A stretch of DNA of 64,000 nucleotides from Aphanomyces cochlioides (lineage: Eukaryota > Oomycota > Saprolegniomycetes > Saprolegniales > Verrucalvaceae), in contig JAHQRK010000025.1 of the NCBI GenBank assembly GCA_019828595.1, forward strand, positions 620,001 to 684,000. The letters are read 5' to 3'. The position numbers and the translations under genes were made by a program. The notes under the pieces were generated by a model, which was given only the letters and a program-made list of their open reading frames with translations, was not told where the DNA came from and did no database searches. Positions within the stretch are counted from its first letter, which is position 1; every line of letters begins with the position of its first letter. Positions 1 to 13,015 of this stretch are shown in pieces.

Positions 1-331
1 GACAGAAAACCATCGACTACAATGTGGGACGCAAATGAAACTGCGAGAGGACCGAGACAGGGAATCTGTCGAGCGTAAAACAAAGTAATGAGACGACAGA
101 GAGAGTGTGTATGTCTTTTGTTTTTTTGCATATGCATGTTTGTTGCATGCAGAGAGATGAATACGAGTGGGTACAAAACCGATCGAGGAGGTGGTATGAA
201 GTTTGGAGTATCGGTCGTAGAAGGAGTATGAAAGTGTGAATGATTGTGTGTTGATGCGAGGAGGTGTAGCGTATGCGAATGGTGTGTATTGATGCGTTTT
301 GATGTGTGGTGCGTTGTGTGTCTCTCAGGAA

Positions 332-403
332 GGTTCTATAGTGTAATGGTTAGCACCCCGGACTTTGAATCCTGTATTCCGGGTTCGAATCCCGGTAGAA
401 CCT
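332..403 (+). tRNA. tRNA-Gln(TTG), copy 1 (reference)
   Basis: A 72-nt cloverleaf including the discriminator T. The acceptor stem GGTTCTA/TAGAACC is perfect. The D stem is GTGT/GCAC with one G-U pair. The anticodon loop CTTTGAA puts TTG at 365-367, decoding CAA as glutamine. The T arm CCGGG-TTCGAAT-CCCGG is perfect. The anticodon stem CCGGA/TCCTG has a C28-U42 mismatch and is otherwise paired. Internal Pol III promoters are visible: the A box near 339-352 and a consensus B box GGTTCGAATCC at 382-392. No intron. A T5 run follows three bases after the gene. Confidence 0.97.
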
Positions 404-1232
404 AACTTTTTCCCTTTTTACACTCCAAGCCATTCGGCGTACTTTGAGCGACTCCTATTGTTTTCTCGTCACTCACGATGATGTCTACTCTCATTTGTCT
501 TGAACAAACACACTATCCAACCTGTCGTTCACGACACATCCTTGAAACCACACTTTTGACCCGCCATTTCGCGCAAATGACATGCATCCTTACAAGTACG
601 ATTTTCAAGAAAGACTGCAAGGAATCCTTTACTCACCTTCCTATTTCACAGTCTGCTCGGGTCCATTTTATTCTGTCTACTTGCACAATCAGATGGTCCG
701 AAGGAGTCCATTTTATGTAACGCGTTCGTTGTAACCAAACGCATTTCAGAGCACACATTGGATGTATATACTGATCTTATTTCGCCGTCCGTGTCTCTGT
801 CCATGTTGACTCTTGTGTGTCTCTTTTCAGGCTTTACAAGTCGCATGTTATCGTTCCTCCAATCGATGAATATCAAGATGACGTACGAAATGACACAAGT
901 GGACAGAAAACCATCGACTACAATGTGGGACGCAAATGAAACTGCGAGAGGACCGAGACAGGGAATCTGTCGAGCGTAAAACAAAGTAATGAGACGACAG
1001 AGAGAGTGTGTATGTCTTTTGTTTTTTTGCATATGCATGTTTGTTGCATGCAGAGAGATGAATACGAGTGGGTACAAAACCGATCGAGGAGGTGGTATGA
1101 AGTTTGGAGTATCGGTCGTAGAAGGAGTATGAAAGTGTGAATGATTGTGTGTTGATGCGAGGAGGTGTAGCGTATGCGAATGGTGTGTATTGATGCGTTT
1201 TGATGTGTGGTGCGTTGTGTGTCTCTCAGGAA
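404..1232. repeat. Spacer of the array unit (reference copy)
   Basis: This is the 829-bp non-tRNA part of the unit, represented by the first complete copy. It begins with the terminator tract T5-C3-T5, then a C-rich ~250-bp stretch, a mixed middle, and a G-rich ~340-bp stretch leading into the next tRNA. It contains a palindromic cluster (TGCATATGCA, then TGCATGCA) at about 1028-1051 and a polypyrimidine-AG sequence at 821-831 that resembles a 3' splice site. Open frames of 73, 80 and 143 codons recur here, but they overlap on both strands and are lost in the diverged edge unit, so I do not call them genes. I saw no 5S rRNA or snRNA. Confidence 0.85.
407..411 (+). terminator. Pol III terminator (representative)
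   Basis: TTTTT starts three bases after the tRNA, with a second T5 at 415-419 as back-up. The same T5-C3-T5 tract follows the other copies except the one at 15649, where it reads T4-C3-T7. Confidence 0.85.
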
Positions 1233-1304
1233 GGTTCTATAGTGTAATGGTTAGCACCCCGGACTTTGAATCCTGTATTCCGGGTTCGAATCCCGGTAGA
1301 ACCT
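1233..1304 (+). tRNA. tRNA-Gln(TTG), copy 2
   Basis: Same sequence as the copy at 332, 901 bp downstream of it. Confidence 0.97.
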
Positions 1305-2133
1305 AACTTTTTCCCTTTTTACACTCCAAGCCATTCGGCGTACTTTGAGCGACTCCTATTGTTTTCTCGTCACTCACGATGATGTCTACTCTCATTTGTC
1401 TTGAACAAACACACTATCCAACCTGTCGTTCACGACACATCCTTGAAACCACACTTTTGACCCGCCATTTCGCGCAAATGACATGCATCCTTACAAGTAC
1501 GATTTTCAAGAAAGACTGCAAGGAATCCTTTACTCACCTTCCTATTTCACAGTCTGCTCGGGTCCATTTTATTCTGTCTACTTGCACAATCAGATGGTCC
1601 GAAGGAGTCCATTTTATGTAACGCGTTCGTTGTAACCAAACGCATTTCAGAGCACACATTGGATGTATATACTGATCTTATTTCGCCGTCCGTGTCTCTG
1701 TCCATGTTGACTCTTGTGTGTCTCTTTTCAGGCTTTACAAGTCGCATGTTATCGTTCCTCCAATCGATGAATATCAAGATGACGTACGAAATGACACAAG
1801 TGGACAGAAAACCATCGACTACAATGTGGGACGCAAATGAAACTGCGAGAGGACCGAGACAGGGAATCTGTCGAGCGTAAAACAAAGTAATGAGACGACA
1901 GAGAGAGTGTGTATGTCTTTTGTTTTTTTGCATATGCATGTTTGTTGCATGCAGAGAGATGAATACGAGTGGGTACAAAACCGATCGAGGAGGTGGTATG
2001 AAGTTTGGAGTATCGGTCGTAGAAGGAGTATGAAAGTGTGAATGATTGTGTGTTGATGCGAGGAGGTGTAGCGTATGCGAATGGTGTGTATTGATGCGTT
2101 TTGATGTGTGGTGCGTTGTGTGTCTCTCAGGAA

Positions 2134-2205
2134 GGTTCTATAGTGTAATGGTTAGCACCCCGGACTTTGAATCCTGTATTCCGGGTTCGAATCCCGGTAG
2201 AACCT
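2134..2205 (+). tRNA. tRNA-Gln(TTG), copy 3
   Basis: Heads the 899-bp unit whose spacer lacks CA near 2720. Confidence 0.97.
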
Positions 2206-3032
2206 AACTTTTTCCCTTTTTACACTCCAAGCCATTCGGCGTACTTTGAGCGACTCCTATTGTTTTCTCGTCACTCACGATGATGTCTACTCTCATTTGT
2301 CTTGAACAAACACACTATCCAACCTGTCGTTCACGACACATCCTTGAAACCACACTTTTGACCCGCCATTTCGCGCAAATGACATGCATCCTTACAAGTA
2401 CGATTTTCAAGAAAGACTGCAAGGAATCCTTTACTCACCTTCCTATTTCACAGTCTGCTCGGGTCCATTTTATTCTGTCTACTTGCACAATCAGATGGTC
2501 CGAAGGAGTCCATTTTATGTAACGCGTTCGTTGTAACCAAACGCATTTCAGAGCACACATTGGATGTATATACTGATCTTATTTCGCCGTCCGTGTCTCT
2601 GTCCATGTTGACTCTTGTGTGTCTCTTTTCAGGCTTTACAAGTCGCATGTTATCGTTCCTCCAATCGATGAATATCAAGATGACGTACGAAATGACACAA
2701 GTGGACAGAAAACCATCGACTAATGTGGGACGCAAATGAAACTGCGAGAGGACCGAGACAGGGAATCTGTCGAGCGTAAAACAAAGTAATGAGACGACAG
2801 AGAGAGTGTGTATGTCTTTTGTTTTTTTGCATATGCATGTTTGTTGCATGCAGAGAGATGAATACGAGTGGGTACAAAACCGATCGAGGAGGTGGTATGA
2901 AGTTTGGAGTATCGGTCGTAGAAGGAGTATGAAAGTGTGAATGATTGTGTGTTGATGCGAGGAGGTGTAGCGTATGCGAATGGTGTGTATTGATGCGTTT
3001 TGATGTGTGGTGCGTTGTGTGTCTCTCAGGAA

Positions 3033-3104
3033 GGTTCTATAGTGTAATGGTTAGCACCCCGGACTTTGAATCCTGTATTCCGGGTTCGAATCCCGGTAGA
3101 ACCT
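3033..3104 (+). tRNA. tRNA-Gln(TTG), copy 4
   Basis: Same sequence as the copy at 332; 901-bp unit. Confidence 0.97.
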
Positions 3105-3933
3105 AACTTTTTCCCTTTTTACACTCCAAGCCATTCGGCGTACTTTGAGCGACTCCTATTGTTTTCTCGTCACTCACGATGATGTCTACTCTCATTTGTC
3201 TTGAACAAACACACTATCCAACCTGTCGTTCACGACACATCCTTGAAACCACACTTTTGACCCGCCATTTCGCGCAAATGACATGCATCCTTACAAGTAC
3301 GATTTTCAAGAAAGACTGCAAGGAATCCTTTACTCACCTTCCTATTTCACAGTCTGCTCGGGTCCATTTTATTCTGTCTACTTGCACAATCAGATGGTCC
3401 GAAGGAGTCCATTTTATGTAACGCGTTCGTTGTAACCAAACGCATTTCAGAGCACACATTGGATGTATATACTGATCTTATTTCGCCGTCCGTGTCTCTG
3501 TCCATGTTGACTCTTGTGTGTCTCTTTTCAGGCTTTACAAGTCGCATGTTATCGTTCCTCCAATCGATGAATATCAAGATGACGTACGAAATGACACAAG
3601 TGGACAGAAAACCATCGACTACAATGTGGGACGCAAATGAAACTGCGAGAGGACCGAGACAGGGAATCTGTCGAGCGTAAAACAAAGTAATGAGACGACA
3701 GAGAGAGTGTGTATGTCTTTTGTTTTTTTGCATATGCATGTTTGTTGCATGCAGAGAGATGAATACGAGTGGGTACAAAACCGATCGAGGAGGTGGTATG
3801 AAGTTTGGAGTATCGGTCGTAGAAGGAGTATGAAAGTGTGAATGATTGTGTGTTGATGCGAGGAGGTGTAGCGTATGCGAATGGTGTGTATTGATGCGTT
3901 TTGATGTGTGGTGCGTTGTGTGTCTCTCAGGAA

Positions 3934-4005
3934 GGTTCTATAGTGTAATGGTTAGCACCCCGGACTTTGAATCCTGTATTCCGGGTTCGAATCCCGGTAG
4001 AACCT
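3934..4005 (+). tRNA. tRNA-Gln(TTG), copy 5
   Basis: Same sequence as the copy at 332; 901-bp unit. Confidence 0.97.
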
Positions 4006-4834
4006 AACTTTTTCCCTTTTTACACTCCAAGCCATTCGGCGTACTTTGAGCGACTCCTATTGTTTTCTCGTCACTCACGATGATGTCTACTCTCATTTGT
4101 CTTGAACAAACACACTATCCAACCTGTCGTTCACGACACATCCTTGAAACCACACTTTTGACCCGCCATTTCGCGCAAATGACATGCATCCTTACAAGTA
4201 CGATTTTCAAGAAAGACTGCAAGGAATCCTTTACTCACCTTCCTATTTCACAGTCTGCTCGGGTCCATTTTATTCTGTCTACTTGCACAATCAGATGGTC
4301 CGAAGGAGTCCATTTTATGTAACGCGTTCGTTGTAACCAAACGCATTTCAGAGCACACATTGGATGTATATACTGATCTTATTTCGCCGTCCGTGTCTCT
4401 GTCCATGTTGACTCTTGTGTGTCTCTTTTCAGGCTTTACAAGTCGCATGTTATCGTTCCTCCAATCGATGAATATCAAGATGACGTACGAAATGACACAA
4501 GTGGACAGAAAACCATCGACTACAATGTGGGACGCAAATGAAACTGCGAGAGGACCGAGACAGGGAATCTGTCGAGCGTAAAACAAAGTAATGAGACGAC
4601 AGAGAGAGTGTGTATGTCTTTTGTTTTTTTGCATATGCATGTTTGTTGCATGCAGAGAGATGAATACGAGTGGGTACAAAACCGATCGAGGAGGTGGTAT
4701 GAAGTTTGGAGTATCGGTCGTAGAAGGAGTATGAAAGTGTGAATGATTGTGTGTTGATGCGAGGAGGTGTAGCGTATGCGAATGGTGTGTATTGATGCGT
4801 TTTGATGTGTGGTGCGTTGTGTGTCTCTCAGGAA

Positions 4835-4906
4835 GGTTCTATAGTGTAATGGTTAGCACCCCGGACTTTGAATCCTGTATTCCGGGTTCGAATCCCGGTA
4901 GAACCT
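4835..4906 (+). tRNA. tRNA-Gln(TTG), copy 6
   Basis: Same sequence as the copy at 332; 901-bp unit. Confidence 0.97.
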
Positions 4907-5735
4907 AACTTTTTCCCTTTTTACACTCCAAGCCATTCGGCGTACTTTGAGCGACTCCTATTGTTTTCTCGTCACTCACGATGATGTCTACTCTCATTTG
5001 TCTTGAACAAACACACTATCCAACCTGTCGTTCACGACACATCCTTGAAACCACACTTTTGACCCGCCATTTCGCGCAAATGACATGCATCCTTACAAGT
5101 ACGATTTTCAAGAAAGACTGCAAGGAATCCTTTACTCACCTTCCTATTTCACAGTCTGCTCGGGTCCATTTTATTCTGTCTACTTGCACAATCAGATGGT
5201 CCGAAGGAGTCCATTTTATGTAACGCGTTCGTTGTAACCAAACGCATTTCAGAGCACACATTGGATGTATATACTGATCTTATTTCGCCGTCCGTGTCTC
5301 TGTCCATGTTGACTCTTGTGTGTCTCTTTTCAGGCTTTACAAGTCGCATGTTATCGTTCCTCCAATCGATGAATATCAAGATGACGTACGAAATGACACA
5401 AGTGGACAGAAAACCATCGACTACAATGTGGGACGCAAATGAAACTGCGAGAGGACCGAGACAGGGAATCTGTCGAGCGTAAAACAAAGTAATGAGACGA
5501 CAGAGAGAGTGTGTATGTCTTTTGTTTTTTTGCATATGCATGTTTGTTGCATGCAGAGAGATGAATACGAGTGGGTACAAAACCGATCGAGGAGGTGGTA
5601 TGAAGTTTGGAGTATCGGTCGTAGAAGGAGTATGAAAGTGTGAATGATTGTGTGTTGATGCGAGGAGGTGTAGCGTATGCGAATGGTGTGTATTGATGCG
5701 TTTTGATGTGTGGTGCGTTGTGTGTCTCTCAGGAA

Positions 5736-5807
5736 GGTTCTATAGTGTAATGGTTAGCACCCCGGACTTTGAATCCTGTATTCCGGGTTCGAATCCCGGT
5801 AGAACCT
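5736..5807 (+). tRNA. tRNA-Gln(TTG), copy 7
   Basis: Same sequence as the copy at 332; 901-bp unit. Confidence 0.97.
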
Positions 5808-6636
5808 AACTTTTTCCCTTTTTACACTCCAAGCCATTCGGCGTACTTTGAGCGACTCCTATTGTTTTCTCGTCACTCACGATGATGTCTACTCTCATTT
5901 GTCTTGAACAAACACACTATCCAACCTGTCGTTCACGACACATCCTTGAAACCACACTTTTGACCCGCCATTTCGCGCAAATGACATGCATCCTTACAAG
6001 TACGATTTTCAAGAAAGACTGCAAGGAATCCTTTACTCACCTTCCTATTTCACAGTCTGCTCGGGTCCATTTTATTCTGTCTACTTGCACAATCAGATGG
6101 TCCGAAGGAGTCCATTTTATGTAACGCGTTCGTTGTAACCAAACGCATTTCAGAGCACACATTGGATGTATATACTGATCTTATTTCGCCGTCCGTGTCT
6201 CTGTCCATGTTGACTCTTGTGTGTCTCTTTTCAGGCTTTACAAGTCGCATGTTATCGTTCCTCCAATCGATGAATATCAAGATGACGTACGAAATGACAC
6301 AAGTGGACAGAAAACCATCGACTACAATGTGGGACGCAAATGAAACTGCGAGAGGACCGAGACAGGGAATCTGTCGAGCGTAAAACAAAGTAATGAGACG
6401 ACAGAGAGAGTGTGTATGTCTTTTGTTTTTTTGCATATGCATGTTTGTTGCATGCAGAGAGATGAATACGAGTGGGTACAAAACCGATCGAGGAGGTGGT
6501 ATGAAGTTTGGAGTATCGGTCGTAGAAGGAGTATGAAAGTGTGAATGATTGTGTGTTGATGCGAGGAGGTGTAGCGTATGCGAATGGTGTGTATTGATGC
6601 GTTTTGATGTGTGGTGCGTTGTGTGTCTCTCAGGAA

Positions 6637-6708
6637 GGTTCTATAGTGTAATGGTTAGCACCCCGGACTTTGAATCCTGTATTCCGGGTTCGAATCCCGG
6701 TAGAACCT
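6637..6708 (+). tRNA. tRNA-Gln(TTG), copy 8
   Basis: Same sequence as the copy at 332; 901-bp unit. Confidence 0.97.
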
Positions 6709-7537
6709 AACTTTTTCCCTTTTTACACTCCAAGCCATTCGGCGTACTTTGAGCGACTCCTATTGTTTTCTCGTCACTCACGATGATGTCTACTCTCATT
6801 TGTCTTGAACAAACACACTATCCAACCTGTCGTTCACGACACATCCTTGAAACCACACTTTTGACCCGCCATTTCGCGCAAATGACATGCATCCTTACAA
6901 GTACGATTTTCAAGAAAGACTGCAAGGAATCCTTTACTCACCTTCCTATTTCACAGTCTGCTCGGGTCCATTTTATTCTGTCTACTTGCACAATCAGATG
7001 GTCCGAAGGAGTCCATTTTATGTAACGCGTTCGTTGTAACCAAACGCATTTCAGAGCACACATTGGATGTATATACTGATCTTATTTCGCCGTCCGTGTC
7101 TCTGTCCATGTTGACTCTTGTGTGTCTCTTTTCAGGCTTTACAAGTCGCATGTTATCGTTCCTCCAATCGATGAATATCAAGATGACGTACGAAATGACA
7201 CAAGTGGACAGAAAACCATCGACTACAATGTGGGACGCAAATGAAACTGCGAGAGGACCGAGACAGGGAATCTGTCGAGCGTAAAACAAAGTAATGAGAC
7301 GACAGAGAGAGTGTGTATGTCTTTTGTTTTTTTGCATATGCATGTTTGTTGCATGCAGAGAGATGAATACGAGTGGGTACAAAACCGATCGAGGAGGTGG
7401 TATGAAGTTTGGAGTATCGGTCGTAGAAGGAGTATGAAAGTGTGAATGATTGTGTGTTGATGCGAGGAGGTGTAGCGTATGCGAATGGTGTGTATTGATG
7501 CGTTTTGATGTGTGGTGCGTTGTGTGTCTCTCAGGAA

Positions 7538-7609
7538 GGTTCTATAGTGTAATGGTTAGCACCCCGGACTTTGAATCCTGTATTCCGGGTTCGAATCCCG
7601 GTAGAACCT
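7538..7609 (+). tRNA. tRNA-Gln(TTG), copy 9
   Basis: Same sequence as the copy at 332; 901-bp unit. Confidence 0.97.
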
Positions 7610-8438
7610 AACTTTTTCCCTTTTTACACTCCAAGCCATTCGGCGTACTTTGAGCGACTCCTATTGTTTTCTCGTCACTCACGATGATGTCTACTCTCAT
7701 TTGTCTTGAACAAACACACTATCCAACCTGTCGTTCACGACACATCCTTGAAACCACACTTTTGACCCGCCATTTCGCGCAAATGACATGCATCCTTACA
7801 AGTACGATTTTCAAGAAAGACTGCAAGGAATCCTTTACTCACCTTCCTATTTCACAGTCTGCTCGGGTCCATTTTATTCTGTCTACTTGCACAATCAGAT
7901 GGTCCGAAGGAGTCCATTTTATGTAACGCGTTCGTTGTAACCAAACGCATTTCAGAGCACACATTGGATGTATATACTGATCTTATTTCGCCGTCCGTGT
8001 CTCTGTCCATGTTGACTCTTGTGTGTCTCTTTTCAGGCTTTACAAGTCGCATGTTATCGTTCCTCCAATCGATGAATATCAAGATGACGTACGAAATGAC
8101 ACAAGTGGACAGAAAACCATCGACTACAATGTGGGACGCAAATGAAACTGCGAGAGGACCGAGACAGGGAATCTGTCGAGCGTAAAACAAAGTAATGAGA
8201 CGACAGAGAGAGTGTGTATGTCTTTTGTTTTTTTGCATATGCATGTTTGTTGCATGCAGAGAGATGAATACGAGTGGGTACAAAACCGATCGAGGAGGTG
8301 GTATGAAGTTTGGAGTATCGGTCGTAGAAGGAGTATGAAAGTGTGAATGATTGTGTGTTGATGCGAGGAGGTGTAGCGTATGCGAATGGTGTGTATTGAT
8401 GCGTTTTGATGTGTGGTGCGTTGTGTGTCTCTCAGGAA

Positions 8439-8510
8439 GGTTCTATAGTGTAATGGTTAGCACCCCGGACTTTGAATCCTGTATTCCGGGTTCGAATCCC
8501 GGTAGAACCT
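8439..8510 (+). tRNA. tRNA-Gln(TTG), copy 10
   Basis: Same sequence as the copy at 332; 901-bp unit. Confidence 0.97.
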
Positions 8511-9339
8511 AACTTTTTCCCTTTTTACACTCCAAGCCATTCGGCGTACTTTGAGCGACTCCTATTGTTTTCTCGTCACTCACGATGATGTCTACTCTCA
8601 TTTGTCTTGAACAAACACACTATCCAACCTGTCGTTCACGACACATCCTTGAAACCACACTTTTGACCCGCCATTTCGCGCAAATGACATGCATCCTTAC
8701 AAGTACGATTTTCAAGAAAGACTGCAAGGAATCCTTTACTCACCTTCCTATTTCACAGTCTGCTCGGGTCCATTTTATTCTGTCTACTTGCACAATCAGA
8801 TGGTCCGAAGGAGTCCATTTTATGTAACGCGTTCGTTGTAACCAAACGCATTTCAGAGCACACATTGGATGTATATACTGATCTTATTTCGCCGTCCGTG
8901 TCTCTGTCCATGTTGACTCTTGTGTGTCTCTTTTCAGGCTTTACAAGTCGCATGTTATCGTTCCTCCAATCGATGAATATCAAGATGACGTACGAAATGA
9001 CACAAGTGGACAGAAAACCATCGACTACAATGTGGGACGCAAATGAAACTGCGAGAGGACCGAGACAGGGAATCTGTCGAGCGTAAAACAAAGTAATGAG
9101 ACGACAGAGAGAGTGTGTATGTCTTTTGTTTTTTTGCATATGCATGTTTGTTGCATGCAGAGAGATGAATACGAGTGGGTACAAAACCGATCGAGGAGGT
9201 GGTATGAAGTTTGGAGTATCGGTCGTAGAAGGAGTATGAAAGTGTGAATGATTGTGTGTTGATGCGAGGAGGTGTAGCGTATGCGAATGGTGTGTATTGA
9301 TGCGTTTTGATGTGTGGTGCGTTGTGTGTCTCTCAGGAA

Positions 9340-9411
9340 GGTTCTATAGTGTAATGGTTAGCACCCCGGACTTTGAATCCTGTATTCCGGGTTCGAATCC
9401 CGGTAGAACCT
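9340..9411 (+). tRNA. tRNA-Gln(TTG), copy 11
   Basis: Same sequence as the copy at 332; 901-bp unit. Confidence 0.97.
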
Positions 9412-10240
9412 AACTTTTTCCCTTTTTACACTCCAAGCCATTCGGCGTACTTTGAGCGACTCCTATTGTTTTCTCGTCACTCACGATGATGTCTACTCTC
9501 ATTTGTCTTGAACAAACACACTATCCAACCTGTCGTTCACGACACATCCTTGAAACCACACTTTTGACCCGCCATTTCGCGCAAATGACATGCATCCTTA
9601 CAAGTACGATTTTCAAGAAAGACTGCAAGGAATCCTTTACTCACCTTCCTATTTCACAGTCTGCTCGGGTCCATTTTATTCTGTCTACTTGCACAATCAG
9701 ATGGTCCGAAGGAGTCCATTTTATGTAACGCGTTCGTTGTAACCAAACGCATTTCAGAGCACACATTGGATGTATATACTGATCTTATTTCGCCGTCCGT
9801 GTCTCTGTCCATGTTGACTCTTGTGTGTCTCTTTTCAGGCTTTACAAGTCGCATGTTATCGTTCCTCCAATCGATGAATATCAAGATGACGTACGAAATG
9901 ACACAAGTGGACAGAAAACCATCGACTACAATGTGGGACGCAAATGAAACTGCGAGAGGACCGAGACAGGGAATCTGTCGAGCGTAAAACAAAGTAATGA
10001 GACGACAGAGAGAGTGTGTATGTCTTTTGTTTTTTTGCATATGCATGTTTGTTGCATGCAGAGAGATGAATACGAGTGGGTACAAAACCGATCGAGGAGG
10101 TGGTATGAAGTTTGGAGTATCGGTCGTAGAAGGAGTATGAAAGTGTGAATGATTGTGTGTTGATGCGAGGAGGTGTAGCGTATGCGAATGGTGTGTATTG
10201 ATGCGTTTTGATGTGTGGTGCGTTGTGTGTCTCTCAGGAA

Positions 10241-10312
10241 GGTTCTATAGTGTAATGGTTAGCACCCCGGACTTTGAATCCTGTATTCCGGGTTCGAATC
10301 CCGGTAGAACCT
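10241..10312 (+). tRNA. tRNA-Gln(TTG), copy 12
   Basis: Same sequence as the copy at 332; 901-bp unit. Confidence 0.97.
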
Positions 10313-11141
10313 AACTTTTTCCCTTTTTACACTCCAAGCCATTCGGCGTACTTTGAGCGACTCCTATTGTTTTCTCGTCACTCACGATGATGTCTACTCT
10401 CATTTGTCTTGAACAAACACACTATCCAACCTGTCGTTCACGACACATCCTTGAAACCACACTTTTGACCCGCCATTTCGCGCAAATGACATGCATCCTT
10501 ACAAGTACGATTTTCAAGAAAGACTGCAAGGAATCCTTTACTCACCTTCCTATTTCACAGTCTGCTCGGGTCCATTTTATTCTGTCTACTTGCACAATCA
10601 GATGGTCCGAAGGAGTCCATTTTATGTAACGCGTTCGTTGTAACCAAACGCATTTCAGAGCACACATTGGATGTATATACTGATCTTATTTCGCCGTCCG
10701 TGTCTCTGTCCATGTTGACTCTTGTGTGTCTCTTTTCAGGCTTTACAAGTCGCATGTTATCGTTCCTCCAATCGATGAATATCAAGATGACGTACGAAAT
10801 GACACAAGTGGACAGAAAACCATCGACTACAATGTGGGACGCAAATGAAACTGCGAGAGGACCGAGACAGGGAATCTGTCGAGCGTAAAACAAAGTAATG
10901 AGACGACAGAGAGAGTGTGTATGTCTTTTGTTTTTTTGCATATGCATGTTTGTTGCATGCAGAGAGATGAATACGAGTGGGTACAAAACCGATCGAGGAG
11001 GTGGTATGAAGTTTGGAGTATCGGTCGTAGAAGGAGTATGAAAGTGTGAATGATTGTGTGTTGATGCGAGGAGGTGTAGCGTATGCGAATGGTGTGTATT
11101 GATGCGTTTTGATGTGTGGTGCGTTGTGTGTCTCTCAGGAA

Positions 11142-11213
11142 GGTTCTATAGTGTAATGGTTAGCACCCCGGACTTTGAATCCTGTATTCCGGGTTCGAAT
11201 CCCGGTAGAACCT
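11142..11213 (+). tRNA. tRNA-Gln(TTG), copy 13
   Basis: Same sequence as the copy at 332; 901-bp unit. Confidence 0.97.
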
Positions 11214-12042
11214 AACTTTTTCCCTTTTTACACTCCAAGCCATTCGGCGTACTTTGAGCGACTCCTATTGTTTTCTCGTCACTCACGATGATGTCTACTC
11301 TCATTTGTCTTGAACAAACACACTATCCAACCTGTCGTTCACGACACATCCTTGAAACCACACTTTTGACCCGCCATTTCGCGCAAATGACATGCATCCT
11401 TACAAGTACGATTTTCAAGAAAGACTGCAAGGAATCCTTTACTCACCTTCCTATTTCACAGTCTGCTCGGGTCCATTTTATTCTGTCTACTTGCACAATC
11501 AGATGGTCCGAAGGAGTCCATTTTATGTAACGCGTTCGTTGTAACCAAACGCATTTCAGAGCACACATTGGATGTATATACTGATCTTATTTCGCCGTCC
11601 GTGTCTCTGTCCATGTTGACTCTTGTGTGTCTCTTTTCAGGCTTTACAAGTCGCATGTTATCGTTCCTCCAATCGATGAATATCAAGATGACGTACGAAA
11701 TGACACAAGTGGACAGAAAACCATCGACTACAATGTGGGACGCAAATGAAACTGCGAGAGGACCGAGACAGGGAATCTGTCGAGCGTAAAACAAAGTAAT
11801 GAGACGACAGAGAGAGTGTGTATGTCTTTTGTTTTTTTGCATATGCATGTTTGTTGCATGCAGAGAGATGAATACGAGTGGGTACAAAACCGATCGAGGA
11901 GGTGGTATGAAGTTTGGAGTATCGGTCGTAGAAGGAGTATGAAAGTGTGAATGATTGTGTGTTGATGCGAGGAGGTGTAGCGTATGCGAATGGTGTGTAT
12001 TGATGCGTTTTGATGTGTGGTGCGTTGTGTGTCTCTCAGGAA

Positions 12043-12114
12043 GGTTCTATAGTGTAATGGTTAGCACCCCGGACTTTGAATCCTGTATTCCGGGTTCGAA
12101 TCCCGGTAGAACCT
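12043..12114 (+). tRNA. tRNA-Gln(TTG), copy 14
   Basis: Same sequence as the copy at 332; 901-bp unit. Confidence 0.97.
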
Positions 12115-12943
12115 AACTTTTTCCCTTTTTACACTCCAAGCCATTCGGCGTACTTTGAGCGACTCCTATTGTTTTCTCGTCACTCACGATGATGTCTACT
12201 CTCATTTGTCTTGAACAAACACACTATCCAACCTGTCGTTCACGACACATCCTTGAAACCACACTTTTGACCCGCCATTTCGCGCAAATGACATGCATCC
12301 TTACAAGTACGATTTTCAAGAAAGACTGCAAGGAATCCTTTACTCACCTTCCTATTTCACAGTCTGCTCGGGTCCATTTTATTCTGTCTACTTGCACAAT
12401 CAGATGGTCCGAAGGAGTCCATTTTATGTAACGCGTTCGTTGTAACCAAACGCATTTCAGAGCACACATTGGATGTATATACTGATCTTATTTCGCCGTC
12501 CGTGTCTCTGTCCATGTTGACTCTTGTGTGTCTCTTTTCAGGCTTTACAAGTCGCATGTTATCGTTCCTCCAATCGATGAATATCAAGATGACGTACGAA
12601 ATGACACAAGTGGACAGAAAACCATCGACTACAATGTGGGACGCAAATGAAACTGCGAGAGGACCGAGACAGGGAATCTGTCGAGCGTAAAACAAAGTAA
12701 TGAGACGACAGAGAGAGTGTGTATGTCTTTTGTTTTTTTGCATATGCATGTTTGTTGCATGCAGAGAGATGAATACGAGTGGGTACAAAACCGATCGAGG
12801 AGGTGGTATGAAGTTTGGAGTATCGGTCGTAGAAGGAGTATGAAAGTGTGAATGATTGTGTGTTGATGCGAGGAGGTGTAGCGTATGCGAATGGTGTGTA
12901 TTGATGCGTTTTGATGTGTGGTGCGTTGTGTGTCTCTCAGGAA

Positions 12944-13015
12944 GGTTCTATAGTGTAATGGTTAGCACCCCGGACTTTGAATCCTGTATTCCGGGTTCGA
13001 ATCCCGGTAGAACCT
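12944..13015 (+). tRNA. tRNA-Gln(TTG), copy 15
   Basis: Heads the 903-bp unit with two extra T at 13214-13219. Confidence 0.97.

Noticed and set aside
478..720. Repeated 80-codon plus-strand frame (and the 73-codon frame at 758)
   Set aside because: Same reasoning: spacer frames without domain, coding signature or conservation outside the array.
646..1077. 143-codon minus-strand frame repeated in nearly every array unit
   Set aside because: It is kept only because the DNA is homogenised, overlaps frames on the other strand, is shortened by the 2-bp deletion near 2720, and is scrambled in the diverged edge unit. No domain recognised.
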